Shown here: positions 25,041-33,857 of the stretch, piece by piece
Position numbering within the stretch: the first letter of the stretch is position 1
Layout of the letters: each line of letters opens with the position of its first letter
From: Neobacillus rhizosphaerae
GTDB taxonomy: Bacteria > Bacillota > Bacilli > Bacillales > Cytobacillaceae
Direction of reading: 5' to 3'
NCBI RefSeq assembly: GCF_937468385.1
Contig: NZ_CALBWS010000028.1
Span: forward strand, 1 to 64,000
Length of the DNA: 64,000 nucleotides
Position numbers and translations under genes: made by a program
Notes under the pieces: generated by a model
The model's input: only the letters and a program-made list of their open reading frames with translations
Told to the model about the DNA's origin: nothing
The model's database searches: none

Positions 25041-26156
25041 TTACTTCGACTCCTTTTCTTTATATATTTCATATTGTTCTTTTAAGTTATGAGGCATTTC
25101 TTCAAACATAATAGACATTAAATCGGTAACCTTTTGTTTAGGTGCACCGTCCGCCTTTTTAATGGCCTCTTTAATATCTTCCTTCGCTTTTTCGATTACC
25201 TCATTTTCTTTGTCCTCGCTCCAGAGACCTTTCGTTTCAAGGAATTTCCGGAAACGAACTAGCGGATCTTTCTTTTCCCATTCATTGTCAAGGTCAGCTG
25301 TACGGTAACGAGTTGGATCATCTCCAGCCATTGTATGTGGACCATAACGGTATGTTAAGGTTTCAATCAGTGTAGGTCCTTCACCATTAATCGCACGCTC
25401 ACGGGCATCACGAGTTGCCGCATAAACAGCTAATGGGTCCATACCGTCAACTACGATACCTGGGATTCCGGCTGCGACTGCCTTTTGAGCAAGCGTCTTC
25501 GCTGCAGATTGTTTATCAACAGGAGTTGAAATAGCAAAACGGTTGTTTTGAATAATAAAGATAGCTGGTGCTTTAAACGCACCTGCAAAGTTCATTCCTT
25601 CATAGAAATCCCCTTGAGAAGTTCCACCGTCTCCTGTGTACGTGATAGCAACTGATTTTGCTCCGCGTTTTTTCATTCCAAGTGCCACACCAGCAGTTTG
25701 AACGTATTGAGCACCAATGATGATTTGAGGAATAGCTACATTGACTCCTTCAGGAATCTGTCCACCTTCCAAATGTCCTCTTGACCATAAAAATGCTTGG
25801 TATAAGGGCAATCCATGCCAAACAATTTGTGGTACATCACGGTAACCTGGCAAAATAAAATCTTCTTTTTCAAGTGCGAATTGAGATGCTAACTGTGATG
25901 CTTCTTGCCCAGCTGTTGGAGCATAGAAACCTAATCTTCCTTGGCGATTTAAAGAAATGGAACGTTGGTCAAGAATTCTTGTATACACCATACGGCGCAT
26001 TAATTCTTGAAGCTGCTCATCTGTTAAATCCGGCATTGCTGCTTCGTTTACAACTTCGCCATCTTCATTTAATATTTGAAGCGTTTGAAATTGATCTTCT
26101 ACTACATCGAGTGCTTTATTGACATCAAGCTTGGCGTTCTTAGTTTTAGAAGTCAT
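25041..26156 (-). CDS. pdhA: Pyruvate dehydrogenase E1 alpha subunit
   Basis: E1 alpha, 371 residues. ThDP-binding motif GDGGTSQGDFYEGMNFA into IQNNRFAISTP, and the phosphorylation-loop-like RYGPHTMAGDDPTRYRT are intact. First gene of pdhABCD. The longest frame begins at GTG 26165, inside the ribosome site GAGGTG; ATG at 26156, six bases behind it, gives 371 residues as in B. subtilis. Confidence 0.96.
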   Translation of the reverse strand: MTSKTKNAKLDVNKALDVVEDQFQTLQILNEDGEVVNEAAMPDLTDEQLQELMRRMVYTRILDQRSISLNRQGRLGFYAPTAGQEASQLASQFALEKEDFILPGYRDVPQIVWHGLPLYQAFLWSRGHLEGGQIPEGVNVAIPQIIIGAQYVQTAGVALGMKKRGAKSVAITYTGDGGTSQGDFYEGMNFAGAFKAPAIFIIQNNRFAISTPVDKQSAAKTLAQKAVAAGIPGIVVDGMDPLAVYAATRDARERAINGEGPTLIETLTYRYGPHTMAGDDPTRYRTADLDNEWEKKDPLVRFRKFLETKGLWSEDKENEVIEKAKEDIKEAIKKADGAPKQKVTDLMSIMFEEMPHNLKEQYEIYKEKESK

Positions 26157-26165
26157 TTTGGTCAC

Positions 26166-26616
26166 CTCTTCCTTTCGATTCAGGGCTAAATTTTAAGATA
26201 TTAATTCACCTTGTTAGATTACCCAAAAAACTTTCGAATAAAATCTTGATGGGATTAGCCATCTTCTTTTTATCGTTGTTTTTTGAAAAAGCTTGTGATA
26301 TTACATAGGATTGTGCTCGCCTAGGTCTTCAAAGTTCTAAACAATAGTTTTTCACAGAAAAGACAAGATAAAACAAAAAGTGTCTTCATTCTACCAATAT
26401 CTTATTCTGTATCATTATTTTATGTAACATCAATAATACAACTTTTTAACTCATTTATGAGTTTACACCATTCAATTTCACTCGTCAAATACTACGTACT
26501 ATAATTTTTCAATACAATCATACTAAAAACAATAAATGTAAAATCCTCAACTGTATCACTTTGAAACAATATCTGTTATATAAAATTTCACCAATTTGTC
26601 ACTTGTTATAATATAG
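26166..26616 (-). promoter_or_regulatory. Leader and promoter region of the pdh operon
   Basis: A 450-base AT-rich gap before pdhA without a gene. It must hold the operon promoter, but several -35/-10 pairs are possible (for example TTACAT-17-TAAGAT, and TTGTAT-17-TAGTAT) and I cannot choose. AACTCAT-TT-ATGAGTT at 26448-26463 is a perfect 7-base inverted repeat that could be an operator. No riboswitch fold was recognised. Confidence 0.4.
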
Positions 26617-26643
26617 AAAAAATCGGCTGTTTTCAGCCGATTT
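26617..26643 (-). terminator. Terminator of ykyA
   Basis: On the minus strand AAATCGGCTG, loop AAAA, CAGCCGATTT then U-run. Separates ykyA from the pdh operon. Confidence 0.88.
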
Positions 26644-26657
26644 CTATTGTTAGATAC

Positions 26658-27320
26658 TTATTTATTCAATTTTAAGCCTGCCATTTTATAAAATAACAGC
26701 TTCTTTTCGTTGTATTGTTCTGTAAGCTTATTAAAGTTTTCATTTGCCGCATAAACCTTTTTATACGTTCCATTTAGTTTGTTTATTTGTGCTTCAAGTT
26801 CATTTAGGGAAAGGTTCTTATTCTTGAACATCCGGTATAATTCTTCATCATATGTTAAGGCTACTGAATATTCCTTGTACAGGACTTCATGTGCTTGATA
26901 TCTTTGCATCATAATATCATATAATTCATTTGCTGATTTGGAAATTTTAGTGTCAGTAATTTTTCCTTTTATGTCCGCCACTTTCTTAAATTCCTTCTCA
27001 GATTCCTTGAGACTATTTGTTTCTTTTTCCATATGTTCTTTTCTTTTTTCAGTTACCTGGAGTGCTTCATCTGAAATCTTGACTATTTGGTCATATTCTT
27101 TCATACCAAGCCCAATAATCTGGTCATATAGGTCTTTTTCTTTCTTTTCTAAGGTAACAAGAGGGTTCTGCTGCTCCTCAAAAGTCTTTTCCTTTTTTAC
27201 AACATTTTCTAATACATCATAAATCTTTTCAACAGGCGTCTTTTTTGCAGCGCACCCTGATAAAATGAAAATAATAGCAATAAAAAATATAACAAATCGA
27301 TTTTTTTCAAAATATAACAC
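26658..27320 (-). CDS. ykyA: YkyA family cell-wall lipoprotein
   Basis: A 220-residue lipoprotein: signal peptide with lipobox ILSGC (Cys at 23), then an almost entirely helical, lysine/glutamate-rich body with coiled-coil character (EKRKEHMEKETNSLKESEKEFKK). The family is annotated as putative cell-wall-binding lipoprotein; molecular function unknown. GTG start at 27320 behind AGGAGGT. Located between pdhA and the deformylase gene as in B. subtilis. Confidence 0.88.
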   Translation of the reverse strand: MLYFEKNRFVIFFIAIIFILSGCAAKKTPVEKIYDVLENVVKKEKTFEEQQNPLVTLEKKEKDLYDQIIGLGMKEYDQIVKISDEALQVTEKRKEHMEKETNSLKESEKEFKKVADIKGKITDTKISKSANELYDIMMQRYQAHEVLYKEYSVALTYDEELYRMFKNKNLSLNELEAQINKLNGTYKKVYAANENFNKLTEQYNEKKLLFYKMAGLKLNK

Positions 27321-27502
27321 TTTTCAACCTCCTAACTACTACCACTTCTTACTATATCGGTACTTAGGTTGTTTGACAATATACTGTGCCAAAAGCGTGC
27401 AGATTTTGGATGTTCCAACCACAATCAATGATTAACATTTTAACTATTGTTTGATAGACTAATGATTGTAAATAATTATATGAAACACAGGAGTGAAGGT
27501 TC

Positions 27503-28057
27503 ATGTTAACGATGGAGGATATCATTAGAGATGGCCATCCCACACTTAGAAAAGTGGCTTCTGAAGTCGCCATGCCGCCATCAGAAGAGGATAAACAGAC
27601 GCTATCCAGCCTTATAGAATACGTAATTAATAGCCAGAATAACGAAATCGCTTCACAATATGGCCTGCGTCCAGGAATCGGATTAGCTGCACCGCAAATA
27701 AATATTTCAAAACGGATGATTGCTGTTCATCTTACGGACGATAAAGGAATCCTTTATAGCTATGCGTTATTTAACCCTAAAATTATTAGTCATTCTGTTG
27801 AAAAGGCATATTTACAATCAGGTGAAGGCTGTCTCTCAGTGGATGAAGCTATTCCAGGCCTTGTCCCGAGACATGCTAGGGTAACTGTCAAAGGGATTAA
27901 TTTAGCGGGTGAAGAAGTTAAACTTCGATTAAAAGGTCTACCAGCGATTTGCTTTCAGCATGAAATCGATCATTTGAATGGAGTAATGTTTTATGACCAT
28001 ATTGATAAACATGATCCATTATTACCGATTGAAGGCGCCACTGTCATTGAAAGATAG
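27503..28057 (+). CDS. defB: Peptide deformylase
   Basis: Removes the N-formyl group from nascent proteins using Fe2+ or another metal. All three motifs are intact: GIGLAAPQI (motif 1, near 58), EGCLSVDE (motif 2, Cys metal ligand) and QHEIDHLNG (motif 3, HExxH). 184 residues, the B. subtilis DefB (YkrB) length. ATG at 27503 follows GGAGTGAAGG. Divergent from ykyA. Confidence 0.96.
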   Translation: MLTMEDIIRDGHPTLRKVASEVAMPPSEEDKQTLSSLIEYVINSQNNEIASQYGLRPGIGLAAPQINISKRMIAVHLTDDKGILYSYALFNPKIISHSVEKAYLQSGEGCLSVDEAIPGLVPRHARVTVKGINLAGEEVKLRLKGLPAICFQHEIDHLNGVMFYDHIDKHDPLLPIEGATVIER

Positions 28058-28095
28058 AAAAGCATCGGCTCTTAGCTTTTGCTTCCTTTTTACCA

Positions 28096-28239
28096 CGCAT
28101 TAACGGGCAGTATAAACCACAATTCATGGGTTAGCTTTAACATAAAGCGTAATTTATGGTTCAACTGCCCGAAATAGCCTAATTGGTGCAACTACCAATC
28201 AGAGGGCGAAGAAAACCCCCACTGATTGGTAGTTGGACC
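28096..28239 (+). repeat. Interspersed repeat family B, copy 1
   Basis: Lies between the defB stop and the ykrA stop. Opens GCATTAACGGGCAGTA, whose CGGGCAGT pairs with ACTGCCCG (28164-28171). A second strong stem pairs CAACTACCAATCAG with CTGATTGGTAGTTG, enclosing GGGCGAAGAAAACCCCC. Shares its layout with 38300-38446, where the sequence differs but similar pairings are possible. Confidence 0.75.
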
Positions 28240-29010
28240 TTAGATCAGCTGTAATTTTTTAAGACCGTTCCAGATACCATTCTCAGAAACATCATTAGTA
28301 ATAAAATCGGCAAGCTCTTTCGCTTCAGGAACACCATTTCCCATGGAAACACCCGTTCCAACTGCTTCCAGCATTTCTAAATCATTCAAACCATCCCCAA
28401 AGGCATAGACATCCTTCAATTGAAAACCTAACCGTTCAATCATTTTTTTAATACCTTCCGCTTTCGAGCCGCCTTTTGGTAAAACATCGACAGAATAGGT
28501 ATGCCATCTTATGAAATTAAATTGCGGGAAGTCTGTAAAATAGTTCTCTTCCTCCCCTTCTTTACAAAATAGCAGCGACTGGTACATTTTTCGATTGAGA
28601 TAAAAAGAGGCATCTTTCTCTGGATGTAAAAAATTTAAACTACCCAAACTGGTTTCAATAAAAGAGTGGTGCTCTACACTTGCCTTCATCGTTTTTTCGT
28701 TCATGAAAACAACTGGGTGATTATTTTCCTTAGCATTTTGAAAAAGTTTAATTAGTGCAAATTCATTCAAAGGATTTTCATATATTACTTCATTTTCAAA
28801 AACGACGAATTGTCCATTAAAGCTTACGAAAGAATCAATTTCAAGTTCTTCGCGTAAACTCTCAAACATAAACGGCGCTCTGCCGGTGGCAATCGCAACA
28901 AAGACACCGTTTTCCTTTAATAACTTGATTGCTTTTTTCGTACTTGCTGGAAGACTTTTTTCATGATCAAGCAATGTACCGTCTATGTCAAAAAAGACTA
29001 TTTTTTTCAT
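28240..29010 (-). CDS. ykrA: Cof-type HAD phosphatase YkrA
   Basis: A HAD-superfamily phosphatase with a C2B cap, 256 residues. FFDIDGTLLD (catalytic Asp pair), ATGRAP (motif II), PKGGSKAEGIKKM with motif III Lys, and AFGDGLNDLEML (motif IV) are all present. Family members hydrolyse sugar phosphates and related metabolites; the substrate of YkrA is not known to me. ATG at 29010 behind AAAGGAGC gives the family length; the frame is open to 29055. Confidence 0.92.
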   Translation of the reverse strand: MKKIVFFDIDGTLLDHEKSLPASTKKAIKLLKENGVFVAIATGRAPFMFESLREELEIDSFVSFNGQFVVFENEVIYENPLNEFALIKLFQNAKENNHPVVFMNEKTMKASVEHHSFIETSLGSLNFLHPEKDASFYLNRKMYQSLLFCKEGEEENYFTDFPQFNFIRWHTYSVDVLPKGGSKAEGIKKMIERLGFQLKDVYAFGDGLNDLEMLEAVGTGVSMGNGVPEAKELADFITNDVSENGIWNGLKKLQLI

Positions 29011-29267
29011 TCTTAATAAAGCTCCTTTCAGTAAATCCATGCAGCTCAATGCCATTCTCTTTAAAAAAGACTAAACCTTACTATAATAAATGTCAATTTC
29101 TTTATCGGTCACCTAAATTCCATGATTAACCATGAAAGAATCAGCATTTTCATCATATAATAATAGAAAAAAGACTCTCTTTGATAAAAAAATTTCAATT
29201 ATCTGCCATTGGTAGCTTTACATTGGACAAGGTTCGTATAAAATAAGAGGTAAGGAGATGATCCACT

Positions 29268-29339
29268 ATGTTAAAGAAGCTCAGGAAGAAGCTCTTAAAA
29301 CAGTGGAAAGATTTACTACGAAAAAAATCCATTGCCTAA
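29268..29339 (+). CDS. Candidate 23-residue cationic peptide
   Basis: A 23-codon frame reading MLKKLRKKLLKQWKDLLRKK then SIA, ten bases behind AAGGAG. Hydrophobic and basic residues alternate as in an amphipathic helix with strong positive charge. A hairpin (GGCCCTTC / GAAGGGCT, 29351-29374) follows. It could be a membrane-active or regulatory peptide or a leader for rpoY; I know no homologue. An overlapping frame from 29258 (43 codons) is less convincing because the ribosome site abuts its ATG. Confidence 0.4.
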   Translation: MLKKLRKKLLKQWKDLLRKKSIA

Positions 29340-29519
29340 ATATTTTTAAGGGCCCTTCAAACTTGCGAAGGGCTCATTCGTTATTGTAAATTGTTAACCA
29401 GCGGCACTTTTTACATACTTTTCTTATTTATTGAAGGGCTTTTAAAGAAAATAAATGAAAAAGATGAAAATGTTTTATATAATAGAAAAAGTTATGAATT
29501 AGTTAGGAGCGAAATTATC

Positions 29520-29732
29520 ATGATATTTAAGGTATATTATCAGGAAAGCATCAAGGAAGTTCCAGTTAGAGAAAACACTAAAACCCTCTTTATAGAAGGA
29601 GAATCGGTAAGAGATGTCCGCTCGAAAATTGCTGATCGCGGGTTTAATGTTGAATTTGTTCGAGAAGTTAAAGGAGCCTATTTAGAATATGAACAACAAA
29701 ATGAAGACTATAAAGTATTGGAGATTGGATAA
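29520..29732 (+). CDS. rpoY: RNA polymerase epsilon subunit RpoY (YkzG)
   Basis: The small epsilon subunit of Firmicutes RNA polymerase, 70 residues. MIFKVYYQESIKEVPVRENT at the start, VRDVRSKIADRGFNVEFV in the middle and LEYEQQNEDYKVLEIG at the end are family-typical. The frame is open from 29391, but ATG at 29520 behind TAGGAGCG fits the family. Three bases separate its stop from rnjA, the conserved rpoY-rnjA pair. Confidence 0.95.
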   Translation: MIFKVYYQESIKEVPVRENTKTLFIEGESVRDVRSKIADRGFNVEFVREVKGAYLEYEQQNEDYKVLEIG

Positions 29733-29735
29733 TTT

Positions 29736-31403
29736 ATGAAATTTGTAAAAAATGATCAAACTGCGGTTTTTGCTCTAGGCGGTTTAGGTGAAATCGGCAA
29801 AAACACGTATGCAGTTCAATTCCAGGATGAAATCATTTTAATCGATGCCGGGATAAAGTTCCCTGAAGATGAACTATTAGGGATTGATTATGTGATTCCT
29901 GATTACACTTACCTCGTGAAAAACGAGGATAAAATAAAAGGCTTATTTGTGACCCACGGACATGAAGATCACATTGGCGGAATTCCTTATTTATTACGCG
30001 AGGTTAATATTCCAATCTATGGCGGCAAACTTGCCCTAGGATTAATTAAAAATAAACTAGAAGAACACGGTTTATTACGGAATGCAAAACTAATTGAAAT
30101 AAAAGAAGACGATGTAATTAAATTCCGCAAAACATCGGTTACTTTTTTCCGAACCACCCACAGTATTCCTGATTCCTACGGGATTGTGGTAAAAACCCCA
30201 CCAGGGCAAATTGTCCATACAGGTGATTTTAAATTTGATTTTACTCCTGTAGGTGAACCTGCCAATTTAACCAAAATGGCTGAAATCGGAAAAGAAGGTG
30301 TTTTGTGCTTACTTTCAGATAGTACAAATAGCGAAATTCCAGAGTTCACCATGTCCGAACGACGTGTTGGCGAAAGCATAGATGATATTTTCCGCAAGGT
30401 AGATGGTCGAATTATTTTTGCCACATTTGCTTCTAATATCCACAGACTTCAGCAAGTAGTAGAGGCAGCTGTTGTTTATGGTAGAAAAGTAGCCGTTTTT
30501 GGTCGAAGCATGGAAGCTGCTATCAATATTGGCCTTGAATTAGGTTATATTAATGCGCCAAAGGAAACATTTATTGAAGCCAACCAAATTAATCGCTTGC
30601 CTGCAGATAAAGTCACGATTCTTTGTACTGGAAGCCAAGGGGAAGCGATGGCAGCTCTTTCAAGAATTGCAAATGGCACACACAGGCAAATTCAGATAAT
30701 CCCTGGAGATACGGTGGTATTTTCATCCTCACCTATTCCAGGTAACACGATTAGTGTCAACAGAACAATTAATATGCTGTATCGAGCTGGTGCAGAAGTC
30801 ATTCATGGTAAACTAAGCAATATCCATACTTCCGGACACGGCGGACAAGAAGAGCAAAAGCTAATGCTGCGTTTAATTAAGCCTAAGTTCTTTATGCCAA
30901 TCCATGGTGAATACCGGATGCAAAGGATGCACGCTAAGCTTGCAGTCGATTGTGGAGTAGAAGAAGAAAATTGCTTTATTATGGACAATGGTGAAGTATT
31001 AGCACTCTCAGATGATATGGCTCAGGTAGCTGGAAAGATCCCTTCTGGTTCTGTTTATATCGATGGCAGTGGTGTTGGTGATATTGGAAATATCGTCCTA
31101 CGCGACCGCAGAATCCTTTCTGAAGAAGGCTTAGTTGTTGTAGTTGTCAGCATTAATATGAAAGAATTTAAAATCGCCTCCGGTCCAGACCTAATATCAC
31201 GGGGATTTGTCTATATGAGGGAATCCGGTGATTTAATCAACGATGCCCAAAATCTAATCACCAAACACTTAAATAAGGTTATGGAGCGGAAAACAAGTCA
31301 ATGGTCTGAAATTAAAAATGAAATCACTGACACATTAGCACCATTCCTTTACGAAAAAACAAAACGTAGACCAATGATTTTACCTATCATTATGGAAGTA
31401 TAA
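29736..31403 (+). CDS. rnjA: Ribonuclease J1
   Basis: A metallo-beta-lactamase/beta-CASP nuclease of 555 residues with 5'-3' exonuclease and endonuclease activity, central to mRNA turnover and rRNA maturation. Zinc motif THGHEDHIGG (near 75), HSIPDSYG, HTGDFKFD, the beta-CASP region from about 210 to 390, HTSGHGGQEE and PIHGEYRM (final His), then the C-terminal dimerisation domain. ATG at 29736. Essential-type housekeeping gene in tandem with rpoY. Confidence 0.97.
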   Translation: MKFVKNDQTAVFALGGLGEIGKNTYAVQFQDEIILIDAGIKFPEDELLGIDYVIPDYTYLVKNEDKIKGLFVTHGHEDHIGGIPYLLREVNIPIYGGKLALGLIKNKLEEHGLLRNAKLIEIKEDDVIKFRKTSVTFFRTTHSIPDSYGIVVKTPPGQIVHTGDFKFDFTPVGEPANLTKMAEIGKEGVLCLLSDSTNSEIPEFTMSERRVGESIDDIFRKVDGRIIFATFASNIHRLQQVVEAAVVYGRKVAVFGRSMEAAINIGLELGYINAPKETFIEANQINRLPADKVTILCTGSQGEAMAALSRIANGTHRQIQIIPGDTVVFSSSPIPGNTISVNRTINMLYRAGAEVIHGKLSNIHTSGHGGQEEQKLMLRLIKPKFFMPIHGEYRMQRMHAKLAVDCGVEEENCFIMDNGEVLALSDDMAQVAGKIPSGSVYIDGSGVGDIGNIVLRDRRILSEEGLVVVVVSINMKEFKIASGPDLISRGFVYMRESGDLINDAQNLITKHLNKVMERKTSQWSEIKNEITDTLAPFLYEKTKRRPMILPIIMEV

Positions 31404-31409
31404 AAAGAA

Positions 31410-31447
31410 AAGCGGAAGACCTAATTAAGGTTCTTCCGCTTTTTTTC
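31410..31447. terminator. Terminator between rnjA and ktrC
   Basis: AGCGGAAGACC pairs with GGTTCTTCCGCT (one bulge), then a long T-run; an A-rich side also allows use by the converging ktrC. Confidence 0.87.
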
Positions 31448-31448
31448 A

Positions 31449-32108
31449 TTATTCTAAGACCTTTCTTTCAAACCGATCAAGATCAGAATCATTTCCAATT
31501 ACTATTAATACATCATTAACAAAAATAGTTTCTTTTGCTTGAGGGGAGACAATGATTTCTTCTCCTCTTTTAATGGCAACAATGTTCAAACCATATTTCT
31601 TACGAATATCCATATCCATTATCGTGTGTCCGCTAAGTTTTCCATTTGCAACAATTTCCACAATACTATGTTCATCAGAAAGCTCTAGATAGTCAACTAC
31701 ATTACTCGACGCCATGTTGGTTGCAATTCGTTTCCCCATATCTCGTTCAGGGTGAACAACATGGTCTGCACCAATTTTCCGCAACACTTTTTCATGATAA
31801 TCATTTTGGGCCTTTGCGGTAATACACCCCACCCCTAATTCCTTTAAAATAAGAGTGGTTAAGATACTTGATTGAATATCATCACCAATTGCTACAATTA
31901 CATGATCGAAATTTCGAATACCAAGGCTTTTCAATACATTCTCATCCGTTGTATCACCAACAACCGCATGGGAAGCAATCATTGCGAATTCATTTACACG
32001 TTCTTCATTTACATCAATCCCTAATACTTCCATACCTTCATCAGTGAGCGTACGACATATACTTCCACCGAAGCGGCCAAGTCCAATGACAGCAAAACTT
32101 TTTTTCAC
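31449..32108 (-). CDS. ktrC: Potassium uptake regulatory subunit KtrC
   Basis: A cytoplasmic RCK subunit of Ktr-type K+ uptake: TrkA-N Rossmann domain (FAVIGLGRFGGSICRTL at the start) and TrkA-C domain from about 135. About 219 residues. Such rings bind ATP/ADP and, in B. subtilis, c-di-AMP, and gate KtrB or KtrD, which is not in this window. GTG at 32108 lies six bases behind GGAGGAG and is preferred over the frame start at 32132. Position beside rnjA is as in B. subtilis (ykqB). Confidence 0.92.
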   Translation of the reverse strand: MKKSFAVIGLGRFGGSICRTLTDEGMEVLGIDVNEERVNEFAMIASHAVVGDTTDENVLKSLGIRNFDHVIVAIGDDIQSSILTTLILKELGVGCITAKAQNDYHEKVLRKIGADHVVHPERDMGKRIATNMASSNVVDYLELSDEHSIVEIVANGKLSGHTIMDMDIRKKYGLNIVAIKRGEEIIVSPQAKETIFVNDVLIVIGNDSDLDRFERKVLE

Positions 32109-32187
32109 AACTAACTCCTCCAGCAATATCATTTATCTAATATAATATCATTTTAGCATCATTTTATATATAGAGGGAAATCACAAG

Positions 32188-33087
32188 TTAATCCTGTCTA
32201 TTTTGAGCTTTCTTTTTTTTATAAAAAAGTAAGCTCAAAATAGCAATAATTGCTAAAATCAATAAAATGGGCAGATTTCCGATCAGAAAAACAACTAAGC
32301 CTGATAATCCGGATAATAGCAGATTGGTACTTTTCATAAATTGTTTTTTCGTTTTTTCCCATGTATTTAGTTTATCCTTATCAATATTCGGAACTACAAC
32401 CTTATTTTCGTAAAGAGTGATGGTAACAGTGGAAAGTGCTGTTTGATTCTCTAAAAATTTCATCTTACCTTCAATCGTCTCAATCTCCTCTTGAACAGCG
32501 GCTAAATCTGCGGAAATTTTTAATAAATCCTCTGTTTTGGCAGCCCCCTTCATAAAGGACAGAAGCCGTTCCTCTACGACCCTTTTTGATTTTAACCGTG
32601 AATCTAGATCAACATATTCTTCGGTTACATCCTGTCCAGTGATGTTCCTCTGCAGCACCTCTGCAGCTTGCCCTTCTGCATCATGCAAAAATTCCTGAAA
32701 ATGCTTTTGCGGTATTCTAATAGTAATTCGACCGCTTACCTGCTCCTTGCCCTCTTTTGTCACATTGGATTCGGCAATATAGCCACCGAATTTTAGCGCC
32801 TTTTCTTCCAAATTTTGTACAGTTTGATTAAATTTCTTAACTCTCAACTGTAAGTCAGCTTGATAAATCACCATTTTGTTCGTTACTTCCAATTTTTCAG
32901 ATCCTGTTGTTTTATTAGCCATTTCTTTCTTATCCGCGGAAATAGAGGATTTATCGCCAGACTTAGCTGAATCCATACTTCCTTCATTCATCTTTGCGCT
33001 CTTATCTTCACTACTTGCACTGCAACCAGCTAACCAAACTACCAAGGCAATAAGATAAATAGGAAACCATCTCTTTAGTTTTTGCAA
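32188..33087 (-). CDS. DUF4349 family lipoprotein
   Basis: A 299-residue predicted lipoprotein (signal with lipobox WLAGC, Cys22), serine/lysine-rich spacer to about 60, the DUF4349 domain (MVIYQADLQLRVKKF, KFGGYIAESNV, VDLDSRLKSKR), a coiled-coil stretch LKISADLAAVQEEIETIEGKM, then a C-terminal transmembrane segment and KKKK tail. Anchoring at both ends would make a loop on the outer face. Function unknown. TTG start at 33087 behind AAGGGGTG. I recall no gene of this kind here in B. subtilis. Confidence 0.85.
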   Translation of the reverse strand: MQKLKRWFPIYLIALVVWLAGCSASSEDKSAKMNEGSMDSAKSGDKSSISADKKEMANKTTGSEKLEVTNKMVIYQADLQLRVKKFNQTVQNLEEKALKFGGYIAESNVTKEGKEQVSGRITIRIPQKHFQEFLHDAEGQAAEVLQRNITGQDVTEEYVDLDSRLKSKRVVEERLLSFMKGAAKTEDLLKISADLAAVQEEIETIEGKMKFLENQTALSTVTITLYENKVVVPNIDKDKLNTWEKTKKQFMKSTNLLLSGLSGLVVFLIGNLPILLILAIIAILSLLFYKKKKAQNRQD

Positions 33088-33287
33088 CTTACGACACCCC
33101 TTATTCTCTATTAGTAATGATATGCGCTGAAATTCATCTTTACTATTACCGACGATTAACTGGAGGCAAGGTTACAGGAAAACAATTATTTTTCTAAATT
33201 ATCTCCATTATTTACAAATAAAACTTCCAAAGAGTGAAGCCATTTGCGGAGTTGCACAAATCCTATTAGAGGAGTTTTCCAATCAAC

Positions 33288-33322
33288 CAAAAAAGCTGTC
33301 CGTTGAGAACAACGAACAGCTT
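33288..33322 (-). terminator. Terminator after ykuV
   Basis: On the minus strand AAGCTGTTCGTTG pairs with CAACGGACAGCTT (one G-U pair) and six U follow. Confidence 0.88.
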
Positions 33323-33335
33323 CAGACTAATCTTC

Positions 33336-33791
33336 TTATTGTGTCTTTTCTATTTCATCCAAAACCCGATTGACACGTTTCTCAAGCATCTTCATACCGC
33401 TTCCGCCTGCTTGAAAATGACGGAGCTTGCCCTCGCGGTCAAAAACATAGTACGCTGGAACATATTGATTTTCAAAGACTTCTGTTAATTTATGATCACT
33501 ATCGACAAAAATCGGTTGAGTTATTCCATGTTCAGCGGCCACTTGCTTAATTTCTTCCAAATTCAAGTCATTTTCAGATCGCGGCATATGAACGGCAACG
33601 ACATTTAATTTTTCCTTGAAATCATCACGGAATTGATTGACCTGGGGCATGGCTTCTTTACATAAATGACAGCTAATCGACCAAAAATGAATCAAGGTTG
33701 GTTTTTCTCCGATTAAATCATCTCTGGTAACTTCACCGTTCAGCCATTCCGTGGCACCGGTTAGCTCAGGCATTGGTTCACGTAACTTCAT
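33336..33791 (-). CDS. ykuV: Thiol-disulfide oxidoreductase YkuV
   Basis: A cytoplasmic thioredoxin-fold protein of 151 residues without signal peptide. The active site is C41-H-L-C44 in FWSISCHLCKEAMPQ; the cis-Pro loop is YVPAYYVF. B. subtilis YkuV is a TlpA/thioredoxin-like reductase next to the peroxiredoxin YkuU, and the near-identical block HFQAGGSGMKMLEKRVNRVL supports orthology. ATG at 33791 follows TAGGGGGTT. Downstream of ykuU, with a terminator-like hairpin between them. Confidence 0.94.
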   Translation of the reverse strand: MKLREPMPELTGATEWLNGEVTRDDLIGEKPTLIHFWSISCHLCKEAMPQVNQFRDDFKEKLNVVAVHMPRSENDLNLEEIKQVAAEHGITQPIFVDSDHKLTEVFENQYVPAYYVFDREGKLRHFQAGGSGMKMLEKRVNRVLDEIEKTQ

Positions 33792-33803
33792 GTTAAACCC
33801 CCT

Positions 33804-33843
33804 ATTTTAAAATAGACCTAACTCTTAGAAAGGTTAGGTCTAT
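33804..33843 (-). terminator. Terminator or attenuator between ykuU and ykuV
   Basis: ATAGACCTAAC (33812-33822) pairs with GTTAGGTCTAT (33833-33843); on the minus strand TTTTAAAA follows. The U-run is broken, so partial read-through into ykuV is plausible. Confidence 0.7.
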
Positions 33844-33857
33844 CATGTTTGGTTAAA

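Noticed and set aside
26166..26616. Riboswitch or T-box in the pdh leader
   Set aside because: I looked for T-box, S-box, lysine and purine signatures and saw none; long AT-rich leaders alone are not evidence.
29258..29389. 43-codon frame beginning MIHYVKEAQEEALKTVERF
   Set aside because: Its ATG touches the ribosome site AAGGAG, leaving no spacing, and the second half overlaps the 3' hairpin. The shorter frame at 29268 has better spacing.
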